Assembly (NCBI GenBank): GCA_963977415.1
Contig: CAXBOS010000006.1
Span: 62,001 to 126,000, forward strand
Length of the DNA stretch: 64,000 nucleotides
Direction of reading: 5' to 3'
Origin: Croceimicrobium sp963977415
GTDB lineage: Bacteria > Bacteroidota > Bacteroidia > Flavobacteriales > Schleiferiaceae
Below the pieces are notes generated by a model that was given only the letters and a program-made list of their open reading frames with translations, was not told the DNA's origin and ran no database searches. Shown in pieces: positions 1-8,941 of this stretch. The number at the start of each line of letters is the position of its first letter. Within the stretch, counting starts at the first letter, position 1. Position numbers and translations under genes: made by a program.

Positions 1-2
1 AT

Positions 3-1052
3 GGCAACACGCTAACCAATGAGTGCGGTTACGAGCTTACCGAGTTCTATAGTGCTCTTATTGTAGTAGGTGGCTGCCCATCTCCAGGTTATCAACTAGA
101 TGGATTAACTGTAGAAAGAGATCTAGATGTGCGCTTAGATTGGTCTGGAAACAATGATTTAGTGGATGCCAATATTGTAAATACTTTCAATTCTTGGAAT
201 ATTTACCGCGCAGACTCTGGTGTTAGACCAATGCAATTATTAAAAGTGATTACCGACCCGAGTGCTCGTTTCTTTGTAGATTCTTTTGCTCCTAACGGAT
301 ATTACGTAGACAATTTCATCTACGACTATGCAGTATTACTTGTGTATAACGGTAAGGGAAGAGAAATCACCCGTACTTGTTCTAATATCAACCTAAGAGT
401 AGACTCTACTAAATTATCTGAAACTCAAATTGGACTATACTGGAACCATTACTACTGTATGGACCAAAGTGTTAGAGGTTATGAAGTATATCGAGGCAAA
501 ATGGATACCTCCACTTTCGCAATCTCTTGGAGTCAAGAAGGGAACATTACAACCGATTCTTCCGTAGTGCTGAACAGACCAATAGCTGACTCCATTAACC
601 AAGGATCCTACGCTATAAAGGTTGTTGCTAAAAACCCCAACGGTAACGCAAGAACAGATTCATCTGAATCGAATTGGGTGTATTATGGTATAGCTTACTT
701 TCCACCTATCATCCCACCAGAGCCAGAATTACCAGGTGTTGTACTAATTCCTAATATCATTACCCCTAACGGTGATATGATTAACGATAGATTCTTTATT
801 GAGCCTCCAGTGGATGGTGTGCCTTACGAGCAAATTAGCTTAAGCATCTTTAACCGTCATGGTGAAAAGGTATATGAAAATGCTTCCTTCGAAACCATTA
901 ACGATAGAGAAAATGGCTGGAATGGTGTAAACACAAATGGTCAACCTTTATCTAATGGTGTTTACTATTACGTTATTGAAATGAGAAGTCCGTCTTCTGG
1001 TGCAAGTCAAAGCTTGCAAGGAAACGTAACCATTAACGGAGTATTAAGATAA
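3..1052 (+). CDS. T9SS cargo protein with CHU_C C-terminal domain (5' end missing)
   Basis: The frame is open from the left edge of the window, so only the C-terminal part (about 350 residues) of a larger secreted protein is present. An internal GTG at 129 could be mistaken for a start. Fibronectin-like beta-rich modules with scattered cysteines are followed by a gliding-motility-associated (CHU_C, T9SS type B) sorting domain. That domain begins near base 745 with IPNIITPNGDMINDRFF, continues with IFNRHGEKVYE and NGWNG, and ends NGVYYY..GNVTINGVLR. Such domains direct export across the outer membrane by the type IX system and surface attachment. It resembles the ending of the protein at 8942-11620. 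The true start and N-terminal domains lie outside the window. Confidence 0.88.
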   Translation, partial: GNTLTNECGYELTEFYSALIVVGGCPSPGYQLDGLTVERDLDVRLDWSGNNDLVDANIVNTFNSWNIYRADSGVRPMQLLKVITDPSARFFVDSFAPNGYYVDNFIYDYAVLLVYNGKGREITRTCSNINLRVDSTKLSETQIGLYWNHYYCMDQSVRGYEVYRGKMDTSTFAISWSQEGNITTDSSVVLNRPIADSINQGSYAIKVVAKNPNGNARTDSSESNWVYYGIAYFPPIIPPEPELPGVVLIPNIITPNGDMINDRFFIEPPVDGVPYEQISLSIFNRHGEKVYENASFETINDRENGWNGVNTNGQPLSNGVYYYVIEMRSPSSGASQSLQGNVTINGVLR

Positions 1053-1071
1053 GCTCCTTTTAATAAATCCT

Positions 1072-1112
1072 AAAAAGGCTCAGTTTTACCCCGTAAGACT
1101 GAGCCTTTTTTA
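1072..1112 (+). terminator. Rho-independent terminator after the T9SS cargo gene
   Basis: Stem AAGGCTCAGT / ACTGAGCCTT (1075-1084 with 1098-1107) extends inward through TTAC/GTAA around a CCC loop and is followed by a T run. It starts 20 bases past the stop codon of the upstream gene. Confidence 0.9.
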
Positions 1113-1225
1113 TTTATGAAGTTCAAAGGTTTTTTGGATACGGCTAACAGTCCTTGTATAAAAGCTAAAACCATCAATAACCATTAACACAAAACTGTTT
1201 AAACAATAAAAACCTAGAGAAAGTA

Positions 1226-1657
1226 ATGTACCAACGTATTGCTCATATTGCTCTGGTAGTTAAAGACTATGATGCCGCTATCGAATTTTATACCCAAAAA
1301 TTAGATTTCATCCTTCTTGAGGACACAAAAATTGACGATAATAAAAGATGGGTTATGCTTGCACCTCCAGGAGCAAAAGAATGCTGCCTCCTACTGGCAA
1401 AAGCTGCAAATGAAAAGCAAGAAGCAAGCGTTGGAAATCAAACAGGAGGTAGAGTGGGCTTTTTTCTATTCACGGATGACTTTTGGCGAGATTTCAATAA
1501 AATGGCCGACCGAAAGATACATTTTTTGAGAGCGCCTACCGAATTTGAATATGGCACTGTTGCCGTTTTCGAGGACTTATACGGTAACTTGTGGGACTTG
1601 ATTCAACCCAATGAACACAACAAAGGACTGATCAAAGCACAAAAAAAGGGCGCCTAA
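1226..1657 (+). CDS. VOC (glyoxalase/bleomycin resistance) family protein
   Basis: A 143-residue protein with the fold signature of the vicinal oxygen chelate superfamily. The N-terminal beta-alpha unit IAHIALVVKDYDAAIEFYTQ carries the usual first metal-ligand histidine, and the closing VAVFEDLYGNLWDLIQP carries the GNxWDL signature. The family includes glyoxalase I, dioxygenases and antibiotic-binding proteins; the substrate cannot be read from the sequence. The ATG at 1226 is the only sensible start. The gene stands alone, with a terminator before it and another overlapping its stop codon, and it converges on accC. Confidence 0.85.
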   Translation: MYQRIAHIALVVKDYDAAIEFYTQKLDFILLEDTKIDDNKRWVMLAPPGAKECCLLLAKAANEKQEASVGNQTGGRVGFFLFTDDFWRDFNKMADRKIHFLRAPTEFEYGTVAVFEDLYGNLWDLIQPNEHNKGLIKAQKKGA

Positions 1658-1667
1658 AGCGCCCTTT
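1645..1667. terminator. Bidirectional terminator between VOC gene and accC
   Basis: Perfect stem AAAGGGCGC / GCGCCCTTT with a five-base loop that contains the TAA stop codon of the VOC gene (1655-1657). An A run on the left and T-rich sequence on the right allow it to act on both converging transcripts. Confidence 0.85.
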
Positions 1668-1689
1668 CATTATTTTGCTAGCTATCTCG

Positions 1690-3033
1690 CTAAGCTCCCT
1701 TATACTTGAAGTCTTCCATAAATTTGGTGGTATAGTTCCCTGAATTATAATCAGGGTCATCCATCAAAGCACGGTGAAAAGGAATAGTGGTTTTAACACC
1801 TTCAATTACAAATTCATCTAAGGCACGACGCATTTTATCGATTGCTTCAGCACGCGTTTGTGCTGTAGTAATCAATTTAGCAATCATAGAATCGTAGTAG
1901 GGAGGAATCATATAACCCGCATAAACATGCGTATCTAAGCGTACTCCGTGGCCGCCTGGCGCATGAAAAGTTTTGATAATACCTGGTGATGGGCGAAAGT
2001 CATTCGCCGGATCTTCGGCATTAATACGACATTCAATAGAGTGTAATTTAGGCTCGTAATTTTTACCTGAAATATGTTCACCCGCCGCCACTTTAATCTG
2101 CTCACGGATTAGGTCATAATCAATTACTTGCTCTGTAATGGGATGCTCTACCTGAATACGCGTATTCATTTCCATAAAATAGAAATTACGGTGCTTATCC
2201 ACCAAAAACTCTATTGTTCCTGCTCCTTCGTACTTAATATACTCCGCTGCTTTTACTGCTGCAGCTCCCATCTTCTGACGCAGTTCAGGCGTCATAAAAG
2301 GTGAAGGTGTTTCTTCAGTAAGTTTTTGGTGACGGCGCTGGATGGAGCAGTCTCTTTCCGATAAATGACAAGCCTTTCCGCGTGAGTCACCTACAATCTG
2401 GATTTCAATATGACGAGGCTCTTCAATAAGCTTCTCCATGTACATGCCATCGTTTCCGAAGGCTGCTGATGCTTCTTGTCTTGCACTTTCCCAAGCTTTT
2501 AAAAGCTCTTCTTCTTTCCAAACCGCACGCATGCCCTTACCTCCACCACCAGCAGTGGCTTTAAGCATTACCGGATAGCCTGTTTCTTTCGCAGTACGCT
2601 GACAATCTTCGAAAGTGTCAATCAATCCATCAGAACCAGGAATAGTAGGAACCCCTGCCGCTTTCATGGTTTCTTTCGCCATGGCTTTATCACCCATGCG
2701 ATCTATCATTTCTGGACTAGCACCGATAAATTTAATCCCGTTTTCGGAACAGATGCGTGAGAATTTTGCATTCTCTGAAAGGAAACCATAACCAGGATGA
2801 ATCGCATCCGCGTTGGTAATTTCTGCTGCTGCAATAATATTGGGGATATTTAGGTAAGAAGCTGAACTAGCTGCGGGACCTATACAAACCGCTTCATCTG
2901 CAAAACGCACATGTAAGCTTTCCTTATCTGCTTTAGAATATACGGCCACCGTAGGAATACCCATTTCTTTACAGGTACGAATTACCCTTAAGGCAATTTC
3001 TCCACGATTGGCGATAAGTATTTTTTTAAACAT
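1690..3033 (-). CDS. accC: Acetyl-CoA carboxylase, biotin carboxylase subunit
   Basis: Carboxylates biotin on BCCP using ATP and bicarbonate, the first half-reaction of acetyl-CoA carboxylase. At 447 residues it has the usual AccC length. The biotin-carboxylase N-terminal domain (KKILIANRGEIALRVIR, with PGYGFLSEN) precedes an ATP-grasp domain with the glycine-rich loop KATAGGGGKGM near residues 158-168, the catalytic stretch RDCSIQRRHQKL and EMNTRIQVEHPITE. The C-terminal domain has the DSMIAKL motif. It is the last gene of the minus-strand operon, 19 bases after accB, and ends at a convergent terminator. Confidence 0.97.
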   Translation of the reverse strand: MFKKILIANRGEIALRVIRTCKEMGIPTVAVYSKADKESLHVRFADEAVCIGPAASSASYLNIPNIIAAAEITNADAIHPGYGFLSENAKFSRICSENGIKFIGASPEMIDRMGDKAMAKETMKAAGVPTIPGSDGLIDTFEDCQRTAKETGYPVMLKATAGGGGKGMRAVWKEEELLKAWESARQEASAAFGNDGMYMEKLIEEPRHIEIQIVGDSRGKACHLSERDCSIQRRHQKLTEETPSPFMTPELRQKMGAAAVKAAEYIKYEGAGTIEFLVDKHRNFYFMEMNTRIQVEHPITEQVIDYDLIREQIKVAAGEHISGKNYEPKLHSIECRINAEDPANDFRPSPGIIKTFHAPGGHGVRLDTHVYAGYMIPPYYDSMIAKLITTAQTRAEAIDKMRRALDEFVIEGVKTTIPFHRALMDDPDYNSGNYTTKFMEDFKYKGA

Positions 3034-3052
3034 AATCGCTGTTTTTGGTTGA

Positions 3053-3535
3053 CTAAGAAGGATCTACCAAGAAAAGCGGTTGATCATATTCTACTGGACT
3101 TTGGTCGTCTACTAAAATCTTAACGATTTTACCGGATACTTCACTTTCAATTTCATTGAAAAGCTTCATCGCTTCGATAATACAAACTACAGTGCCTTCA
3201 TTAATTTCATCACCCACGTTAACAAAAAGTTCTTTATCGGGGGAAGGACGTCGGTAGAAGGTACCAATCATTGGTGACTTTACCGTAACATATTTAGAAT
3301 CATCACTAGCCTTAGTGCTTTCTGCTGGCGCAGAAGGCGCAGGAGCGACAGAAGCTGGAGCCGCTTGTGCCATGGGCTGTTGAGGCATGCTAATTACCTG
3401 AGTCGGTTGGTGTTCCTGAATCATAGCCGACTCAGTTTTGATAATGATCTTAAAATCCTCAGTTTCGAGGTTTACCTCAGCGGCTCCAGAGCGGGCCACA
3501 AACTTTATAAGATTCTGAATTTCTTTTAAGTCCAT
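3053..3535 (-). CDS. accB: Acetyl-CoA carboxylase biotin carboxyl carrier protein
   Basis: Carries the biotin that AccC carboxylates and the carboxyltransferase discharges to form malonyl-CoA. The 160-residue protein has an N-terminal helical segment, an Ala/Pro/Gln-rich flexible linker (about residues 40-80) and a C-terminal biotinyl domain with the biotinylation motif EAMKLFNEI, where the Lys receives biotin. FNEI replaces the more common MNEI. It lies between fabH and accC in the same direction. Confidence 0.97.
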   Translation of the reverse strand: MDLKEIQNLIKFVARSGAAEVNLETEDFKIIIKTESAMIQEHQPTQVISMPQQPMAQAAPASVAPAPSAPAESTKASDDSKYVTVKSPMIGTFYRRPSPDKELFVNVGDEINEGTVVCIIEAMKLFNEIESEVSGKIVKILVDDQSPVEYDQPLFLVDPS

Positions 3536-3591
3536 GGATAATTATAGTATTAATTAACGTGTTGAAACAAAACTAAAAAAAATAACGAGGT

Positions 3592-4578
3592 TTAAATGGC
3601 CCATTTCAAATAGACGGCGCCCCAAGTAAATCCTCCTCCAAATGCTGCTAAGATAAGATTATCGCCCTTCTTAAGACGATCTTCATAATCCCACAAGCAA
3701 AGGGGCAAGGTACCATTAGTAGTATTACCATAACGGTCAATGTTGAGCATCACTTTAGAAGCCTCTAAACCCATACGCTTAGCAGTGGCATCAATGATAC
3801 GTTTATTCGCTTGATGCGGTACTAACCAAGCAACATCGTCGGAAACTAAATTATTCCGTTCCATTATTTGGGCGGACACTTCCGCCATATTGGTAACGGC
3901 AAATTTAAATACCTGCTGTCCTTCTTGATGCACGAAATGCTGTCCAAGTTCTACGCTTTCTTTTGAAGGTGGATACATCGATCCTCCTGCCTTTATGTTT
4001 AAGAATTGACGACCAACGCCATCACTGCGTAAAATACTGTCTTGCATCCCTAATCCCTCTTCATTAGGTTCAAGAAGTACTGCTCCACATCCATCACCAA
4101 AAATCACACAAGTGGTGCGGTCGGTATAATCGATTATAGAAGACATTTTATCACCCGACACAATAAGTACCTTTTTGTAGCGGCCCGATTCGATGTATTG
4201 CGCGCCAGTGGTTAAACCAAACAAGAAGCCTGAACAGGCGGCCTGTAAATCGAAACCAAAGGCATTCGTCATACCCATCTCCGAAATAACAAAAGCCGCG
4301 GTATTTGCCACGGGCATATCTGGAGTTACGGTACAAAAAATTACAACCTCTATATCTTTGGGTGAAATTCCACGCTTATCTAAAACCTGCTGAGCGGCTT
4401 TAATTCCCATACTGGAAACCCCTGCGCCTTTCTCCTTCAGGATTCGTCTTTCTTTGATACCGGTACGGGTGGTAATCCACTCGTCGGAAGTATCTACCAT
4501 TGTCTCCAGAACCTTATTGGTTAATTTAAACTCTGGAAGGTAGGCTCCCACTGCGGTAATCGCTGCTTTTACTGCCAT
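3592..4578 (-). CDS. fabH: 3-oxoacyl-ACP synthase III (KAS III)
   Basis: Condenses an acyl-CoA primer with malonyl-ACP to start fatty acid synthesis. The 328-residue protein has the active-site Cys in DLQAACSGFLFG (about residue 113), the His in VPHQANKRI and the Asn in YGNTTNGT; the last is usually GNTSAAS or similar. It sits 9 bases after plsX in the conserved plsX-fabH-accBC order, which marks it as the housekeeping enzyme, unlike the diverged homologue at 58358-59422. The start is the ATG at 4576-4578. Confidence 0.96.
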   Translation of the reverse strand: MAVKAAITAVGAYLPEFKLTNKVLETMVDTSDEWITTRTGIKERRILKEKGAGVSSMGIKAAQQVLDKRGISPKDIEVVIFCTVTPDMPVANTAAFVISEMGMTNAFGFDLQAACSGFLFGLTTGAQYIESGRYKKVLIVSGDKMSSIIDYTDRTTCVIFGDGCGAVLLEPNEEGLGMQDSILRSDGVGRQFLNIKAGGSMYPPSKESVELGQHFVHQEGQQVFKFAVTNMAEVSAQIMERNNLVSDDVAWLVPHQANKRIIDATAKRMGLEASKVMLNIDRYGNTTNGTLPLCLWDYEDRLKKGDNLILAAFGGGFTWGAVYLKWAI

Positions 4579-4587
4579 ATATTATTG

Positions 4588-5508
4588 CTAAATACTGCTT
4601 AGTTGACTAACAAAATTAGCAAGAGCAATTGACTCGGCGCTTAAAATCATGTTTTTTATTGCTTCGGGGCCTGAGGCACCATGGGCTAAAATTACATTTC
4701 CTTTTACTCCGAGGATAGGAGAACCACCGTGGTTCTCATAATTTAGTTGCTCTAAGAAAGAATGCTCTAGTCCTAATTTCTGACTTAAACTAAAAAAGGC
4801 TTCTACCTCTTTCAGTACAATATTCCCAGTAAATCCATCACAAACCAAAGCATCTACTTCATTATCAAATAAGTCGCGTGGCTCTAAATTGCCTGCAAAC
4901 TGAATGACCGAATACTCGGCCAATAAAGAATGGGCTTTTTGATAAAGCAAACTTCCTTTCGACTTTTCCGTACCGCTATTTAAAAGGGAAACTTTGGGAT
5001 TGGGAATACCTAAAACTTTCTCGGCGTAGATTGTGCCAATTCTGGCGAACTCTAGAAACTGCTCTGCTTTACAATCTACGTTAATCCCAACATCTAGAAC
5101 CACCAGCGGCTTACCGTCGATTTTGGGGAAAACAGAAAGTACTACCGGACGACTAATACCATCGATTAGTCCGAGAATTTGCATGGATGCGACCATAATA
5201 GCACCCGAATGACCAGCACTAGCTACAGCCGAAATTTTTTGTTTTGCCGCATCTGCGAAAGCGCGTACCAGAGTACTATCTTTCTTTTGTTGCAGTGCCT
5301 TTACGGGATGTTCATCCATAGCAATGAAATCGCTACAGACTATTTTATCGAGCCTGAGAGAATCGGGCACCAAAGCTAAGGCCTCGGCAGTACCGTACAA
5401 GGTAATGCTTGTTTCTGGCTTGAGATGAGGCCATACGAGTTGAAGGCCTTCCATCACTGCTGATGGGGCCTGATCACCTCCCATTAAATCTATACCCAGC
5501 TTTACCAT
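4588..5508 (-). CDS. plsX: Phosphate acyltransferase PlsX
   Basis: Makes acyl-phosphate from acyl-ACP, the first step of phospholipid synthesis by the PlsX/PlsY route. The 306-residue protein opens with KLGIDLMGGDQAPSAVMEG and contains the family stretches GHSGAIMVAS, DVGINVDCK and VCDGFTGNIVLK. It lies between rpmF and fabH, as in most bacteria. Confidence 0.96.
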   Translation of the reverse strand: MVKLGIDLMGGDQAPSAVMEGLQLVWPHLKPETSITLYGTAEALALVPDSLRLDKIVCSDFIAMDEHPVKALQQKKDSTLVRAFADAAKQKISAVASAGHSGAIMVASMQILGLIDGISRPVVLSVFPKIDGKPLVVLDVGINVDCKAEQFLEFARIGTIYAEKVLGIPNPKVSLLNSGTEKSKGSLLYQKAHSLLAEYSVIQFAGNLEPRDLFDNEVDALVCDGFTGNIVLKEVEAFFSLSQKLGLEHSFLEQLNYENHGGSPILGVKGNVILAHGASGPEAIKNMILSAESIALANFVSQLSSI

Positions 5509-5565
5509 AAAAAAAGGCAGTTTTTTATAACTGCCTTAAATACTGTATACAAACAGCTGCGCTGA

Positions 5566-5760
5566 TTAAGCGGCTGCTTGATCTTTTTCCATTACCACTT
5601 TACCTTTATAGTAAAGTTTTCCCTCGTGCCAGTATGCACGGTGGTAAAGGTGAGCTTCACCAGTAACAGCGCAAACCGCTACCGTAGGAACTTCAGCTTT
5701 GTAGTGGGTTCTTCTTTTGTCGCGGCGAGTTGTACTCTGTCTGCGTTTAGGATGTGCCAT
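5566..5760 (-). CDS. rpmF: 50S ribosomal protein L32
   Basis: Small (64 residues) basic protein of the large ribosomal subunit. The N-terminus MAHPKRRQSTTRRDKRRTHY is a clear L32 signature. The zinc-binding cysteines seen in some L32 paralogs are reduced to a single Cys, so this looks like the zinc-independent form. It lies 11 bases after the yceD homologue and 57 before plsX, the standard coupling of ribosome and lipid synthesis genes. Confidence 0.97.
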   Translation of the reverse strand: MAHPKRRQSTTRRDKRRTHYKAEVPTVAVCAVTGEAHLYHRAYWHEGKLYYKGKVVMEKDQAAA

Positions 5761-5771
5761 ATCTCAAATAA

Positions 5772-6305
5772 TTAATTCAATAAATCTTTTAACTTATCCC
5801 AACGGGGATCTATTTTTTCGTCTTGTTCTTCCTCCTCTTCTTCCTCTGGAATGGCATTCACTAAGTGTTTCTTAGCTTCATAATCCATTTCACCAGACTC
5901 AACTTGGGGATGCACCACTTTTAAAGGCTTTGCTAATACTGCTATTTCGTATAAATACTGCGCAATATTTACTTTGTGATCTCCATGCGGAATTATAAGT
6001 AGTTCGTCTAAGCTGTCATCAAACTCATTCCCGAATTTCACCATAAGATGAGATTCAGCCTCTAGGGGGAACCAAAAAGGCTCATTGCTAATATCACAAT
6101 ATAACCAAACTCGGCCCGAAACAGTAAAATTCAACTCTAGCTGATTCTCTTTTTTTACAAAAATAACATCCGCTAGCAGTTCTGCTTTTTCAAACTCCTC
6201 ATATCCAAAATGAGCAAAGAACTTTTCATCAATCTCAAAATCAAACTGATGCTCCCCCAATTTCAGTCCTGAGAATTGAATGTCAAATGCTTTCAAATTC
6301 TTCAT
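5772..6305 (-). CDS. YceD family (DUF177) protein
   Basis: A protein of 177 residues from the ATG at 6305. A longer reading from a TTG at 6332 is less likely. It contains the DUF177 core (EFEKAELLADVIFVKKEN, then CDISNEPFWFPLEAE) and a strongly acidic C-terminal tail with a run of glutamates (EEEEEEEQDEKIDPRWDKL). YceD proteins almost always lie directly upstream of rpmF, as here, and have been implicated in 23S rRNA accumulation; the exact role is unsettled. The family's two conserved cysteines are reduced here to one visible Cys. Confidence 0.88.
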   Translation of the reverse strand: MKNLKAFDIQFSGLKLGEHQFDFEIDEKFFAHFGYEEFEKAELLADVIFVKKENQLELNFTVSGRVWLYCDISNEPFWFPLEAESHLMVKFGNEFDDSLDELLIIPHGDHKVNIAQYLYEIAVLAKPLKVVHPQVESGEMDYEAKKHLVNAIPEEEEEEEQDEKIDPRWDKLKDLLN

Positions 6306-6365
6306 TTCCACTGTTTTTTTTGGGGAGGGCAAATGTATAAAATTTTTAATCTCCCCAAGAGCTTT

Positions 6366-7418
6366 CTACTTTTTTTTGCCTTTGATTTTTAAGGGGTTGG
6401 AATTAATCTCCGAACTTATCGTTCGATTGCGGATTAAGTCGATGGCTAAATAGAGCGACTGGCGGAAAGAACTCGGATCGGCTTTAGCCTCTCCCGCAAT
6501 GTCGAAAGCCGTGCCATGATCAGGGCTTGTGCGAATTATAGGCAAGCCCGCCGAGTAGTTCACTCCCTCTCCAAAAGCCATAGTTTTAAAGGGAATTAAA
6601 CCTTGATCGTGATACATCGCCAAAACTGCATCGTATTTAGTATGCATCTGCGCTCCAAAAAAACTATCGGCTGGAAAAGGCCCAAAAGCCATAATTCCTG
6701 CTTCCTTTGCCTTTTCAATAGCAGGAAGCACCATGTCATCGTCTTCTTTCCCAATTACCCCTTGGTCGCCCGCGTGCGGGTTTAAGGCTAATACGGCTAT
6801 TTTCCCTTTCGGGAGATGAAAATCATCCTTCAAACTTTTTGCTAAACTTTCTAAGCGGCTTAGGATCAAATCTTCGCTTAAAGCCTCGCTTACCTTATTT
6901 ATCGGAATATGCACGGTAGCTAAGGCCATGCGCATTTCATCGCTAACCAACATCATTAAGGCCTTCGCTTTAAAGCGCGCCTCTAAGTAATCGGTATGCC
7001 CCGAAAAGCGAAAAGCATCACTTTGCATGGATTTTTTGTGAATCGGTGCGGTAACCAATGCCTGAATTTTTCCTTCTTCTAAAGCAGTACAAGCGGCATC
7101 TAAAGAAGCCAAAGCTAATTCGCCTGCTTCTTTACTAATTTGGCCAAACTCAATTTTAACTTCTTCTTCGTATATATTAATCAAGTTGGCGCGGCCTTCT
7201 TGAACTTGTGATATATCACGACAGATATTAAAATTGAAATCGCGCATATCAATCGCATTGCGATGATAGGAGGCCGCTTTAGTGGAACCGAAAACCACGG
7301 GGGTACATAAGTTCAACAATTCAGGATCGGAGAAAGATTTAATAATCAACTCCATGCCAATACCGTTTACATCGCCAATACTAATCCCGATAATGGGTTT
7401 TTCTAATTGATCGTCCAT
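6366..7418 (-). CDS. pdxA: 4-hydroxythreonine-4-phosphate dehydrogenase
   Basis: NAD-dependent oxidation of 4-phosphohydroxy-L-threonine in DXP-dependent pyridoxal phosphate synthesis; dxs, which supplies DXP, lies about 5 kb away. The 350-residue protein begins PIIGISIGDVNGIGMEL and has the metal-binding GHTDYLE, NPHAGDQG and YHDQGLIPFK motifs. These hold the His ligands of the active site. The closing part RTSPDHGTAFDIAG is also typical. Its ATG overlaps the aminopeptidase stop codon by one base (TAATG), suggesting translational coupling. Confidence 0.96.
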   Translation of the reverse strand: MDDQLEKPIIGISIGDVNGIGMELIIKSFSDPELLNLCTPVVFGSTKAASYHRNAIDMRDFNFNICRDISQVQEGRANLINIYEEEVKIEFGQISKEAGELALASLDAACTALEEGKIQALVTAPIHKKSMQSDAFRFSGHTDYLEARFKAKALMMLVSDEMRMALATVHIPINKVSEALSEDLILSRLESLAKSLKDDFHLPKGKIAVLALNPHAGDQGVIGKEDDDMVLPAIEKAKEAGIMAFGPFPADSFFGAQMHTKYDAVLAMYHDQGLIPFKTMAFGEGVNYSAGLPIIRTSPDHGTAFDIAGEAKADPSSFRQSLYLAIDLIRNRTISSEINSNPLKIKGKKK

Positions 7419-8833
7419 TACAGTGATTTTAAGAATTCATACATCAAACGCACGCCTACACCGGTTCCACCCTGGCTGCGATAGTGGTCGGCACTATCTA
7501 AAAAAGCGGGTCCTGCAATGTCAATGTGAATCCAAGGATAGTCCGTAAAGTGCTCTAAAAATTTACCCGCGGTAATGGCACCTGCTTCTCTACCGCCAAT
7601 ATTTTTTTGATCGGCGATTGTCGATTTAAGCAATTCGTCATACTCATCCCAAAAAGGAAAGCGCGCTACCCTTTCGTAGCATTCTTTACCCGCCGCATCG
7701 AGTTTTGCAAAGTCTTTATCATCAGCAGTTCCCATGGCTACTACCCCATATTTACCTATAGCAACGGCCGCTGCTCCCGTTAAGGTAGCTAAATCTACTA
7801 CTACTTGCGGTTTATAATTTTTGGCATAAGCCAAGGCATCTGCTAAAAGCATTCTCCCTTCAGCATCGGTATTTAAAACTTCTACAGTAGAACCATCGTA
7901 CATTTTCACTACATCCCCCGGCACATAGGCTTTCTCGCCTGGGCGATTGTCGGTAGCGGGAATTAAACCAATCACATGGATAGGCAATTTGGCTTTAGCA
8001 GCTGCATTAATCGCCCCAATTACTGCCGCGGCGCCACCCATATCGCTTTTCATGGAATCCATAGAACCTGGCGTGGGCTTCAAGCTTAAACCGCCCGTAT
8101 CGTAAACGACCCCTTTTCCTACTAAAACTATGGGGGCGCTATTTTTTGCTTGCGCAGATTTGTATTCTAAAATGCTGAAGGTGGGGGGATCTTGACTGCC
8201 ACGGTTTACCGCTAATAATCCGCCCATTTTTAGCGCCTCGATTTTCTTCTTATTGAAAACTTCTACCTTGAAACCCGTCTCAAGGCCTAGCTTTTCAATT
8301 TCTTTCGCCAGCATTTTGGCCGTAAGATAGCTAAGCGGCTCGTTAACCAAGTTGCGCGCAACATAGGTACTTTCTACCACCGCCTGCAAATCTTTTAGAG
8401 TCTCTGCGTTTAGTTGACTGAAAACAATTTCCTGTAAACTTTGCTTTTCCTCTTTACGCACAAAATATTTGGTAAATCGATAGGCTCCTAAAGCCAGGCC
8501 TTCTGCGAAAGCGGCTTTTTCTGCATCCTTAAGAGAAGAGCTTATTAAAACCTTATCTGCCTTTTGAGCATTTAAGCTGGAGACCAACTTATTGGCCAAT
8601 AAACGCAGTTTTTCTAGTATTTGATAAGGCTCTTTAGCATTATCATCTGCGTAAGCGACAAAAATATTTGCCGGTTTTTGAGGAAAGAAAATAAAGTTAG
8701 AGGCTTTAAGGTTTTCGCGCAGATAGTCCCGCTGATCCTCGGATAAGGGAATCTCCCCCAGTTGATTAAGATGGTTAATAAGGTATATTTCGTGGCTCAA
8801 TTTTTCGTTCGCCACCTGAGTTCTAAAATTCAT
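7418..8833 (-). CDS. Leucyl aminopeptidase (family M17)
   Basis: Cytosolic two-metal aminopeptidase that removes N-terminal residues from peptides. The 471-residue protein has the M17 catalytic C-terminal domain: GKGVVYDTGGLSLKP, then KSDMGGAAAV and NTDAEGRMLLADALAY, which supply the Lys, Asp and Glu metal ligands. The variable N-terminal domain (about 160 residues) precedes it. It is the first gene of the operon that runs to accC, and a good Bacteroidota promoter lies just upstream (8857-8885). Confidence 0.94.
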   Translation of the reverse strand: MNFRTQVANEKLSHEIYLINHLNQLGEIPLSEDQRDYLRENLKASNFIFFPQKPANIFVAYADDNAKEPYQILEKLRLLANKLVSSLNAQKADKVLISSSLKDAEKAAFAEGLALGAYRFTKYFVRKEEKQSLQEIVFSQLNAETLKDLQAVVESTYVARNLVNEPLSYLTAKMLAKEIEKLGLETGFKVEVFNKKKIEALKMGGLLAVNRGSQDPPTFSILEYKSAQAKNSAPIVLVGKGVVYDTGGLSLKPTPGSMDSMKSDMGGAAAVIGAINAAAKAKLPIHVIGLIPATDNRPGEKAYVPGDVVKMYDGSTVEVLNTDAEGRMLLADALAYAKNYKPQVVVDLATLTGAAAVAIGKYGVVAMGTADDKDFAKLDAAGKECYERVARFPFWDEYDELLKSTIADQKNIGGREAGAITAGKFLEHFTDYPWIHIDIAGPAFLDSADHYRSQGGTGVGVRLMYEFLKSL

Positions 8834-8856
8834 AACAAAGAATCTTTAAATTTGGA

Positions 8857-8885
8857 CAAAGTTATCATTTCAGCGGGCGAAACAA
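8857..8885 (-). promoter_or_regulatory. Bacteroidota-type promoter of the aminopeptidase-pdxA-yceD-rpmF-plsX-fabH-accBC operon
   Basis: On the minus strand TTG (8883-8885) is followed by an 18-base spacer and TAACTTTG (8857-8864), matching the -33 TTG / -7 TAnnTTTG pattern of Bacteroidota sigma-A promoters, 24 bases before the ATG. Confidence 0.65.
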
Positions 8886-8941
8886 TAAAAGCTTTTAAAG
8901 ACCAACACAATTAGCTGTTTTTTACGTTAAGCTTAAACGAG

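Noticed and set aside
4193..4393. Opposite-strand frames within fabH
   Set aside because: The fabH frame is complete with all catalytic residues; the opposite frames have no independent support.
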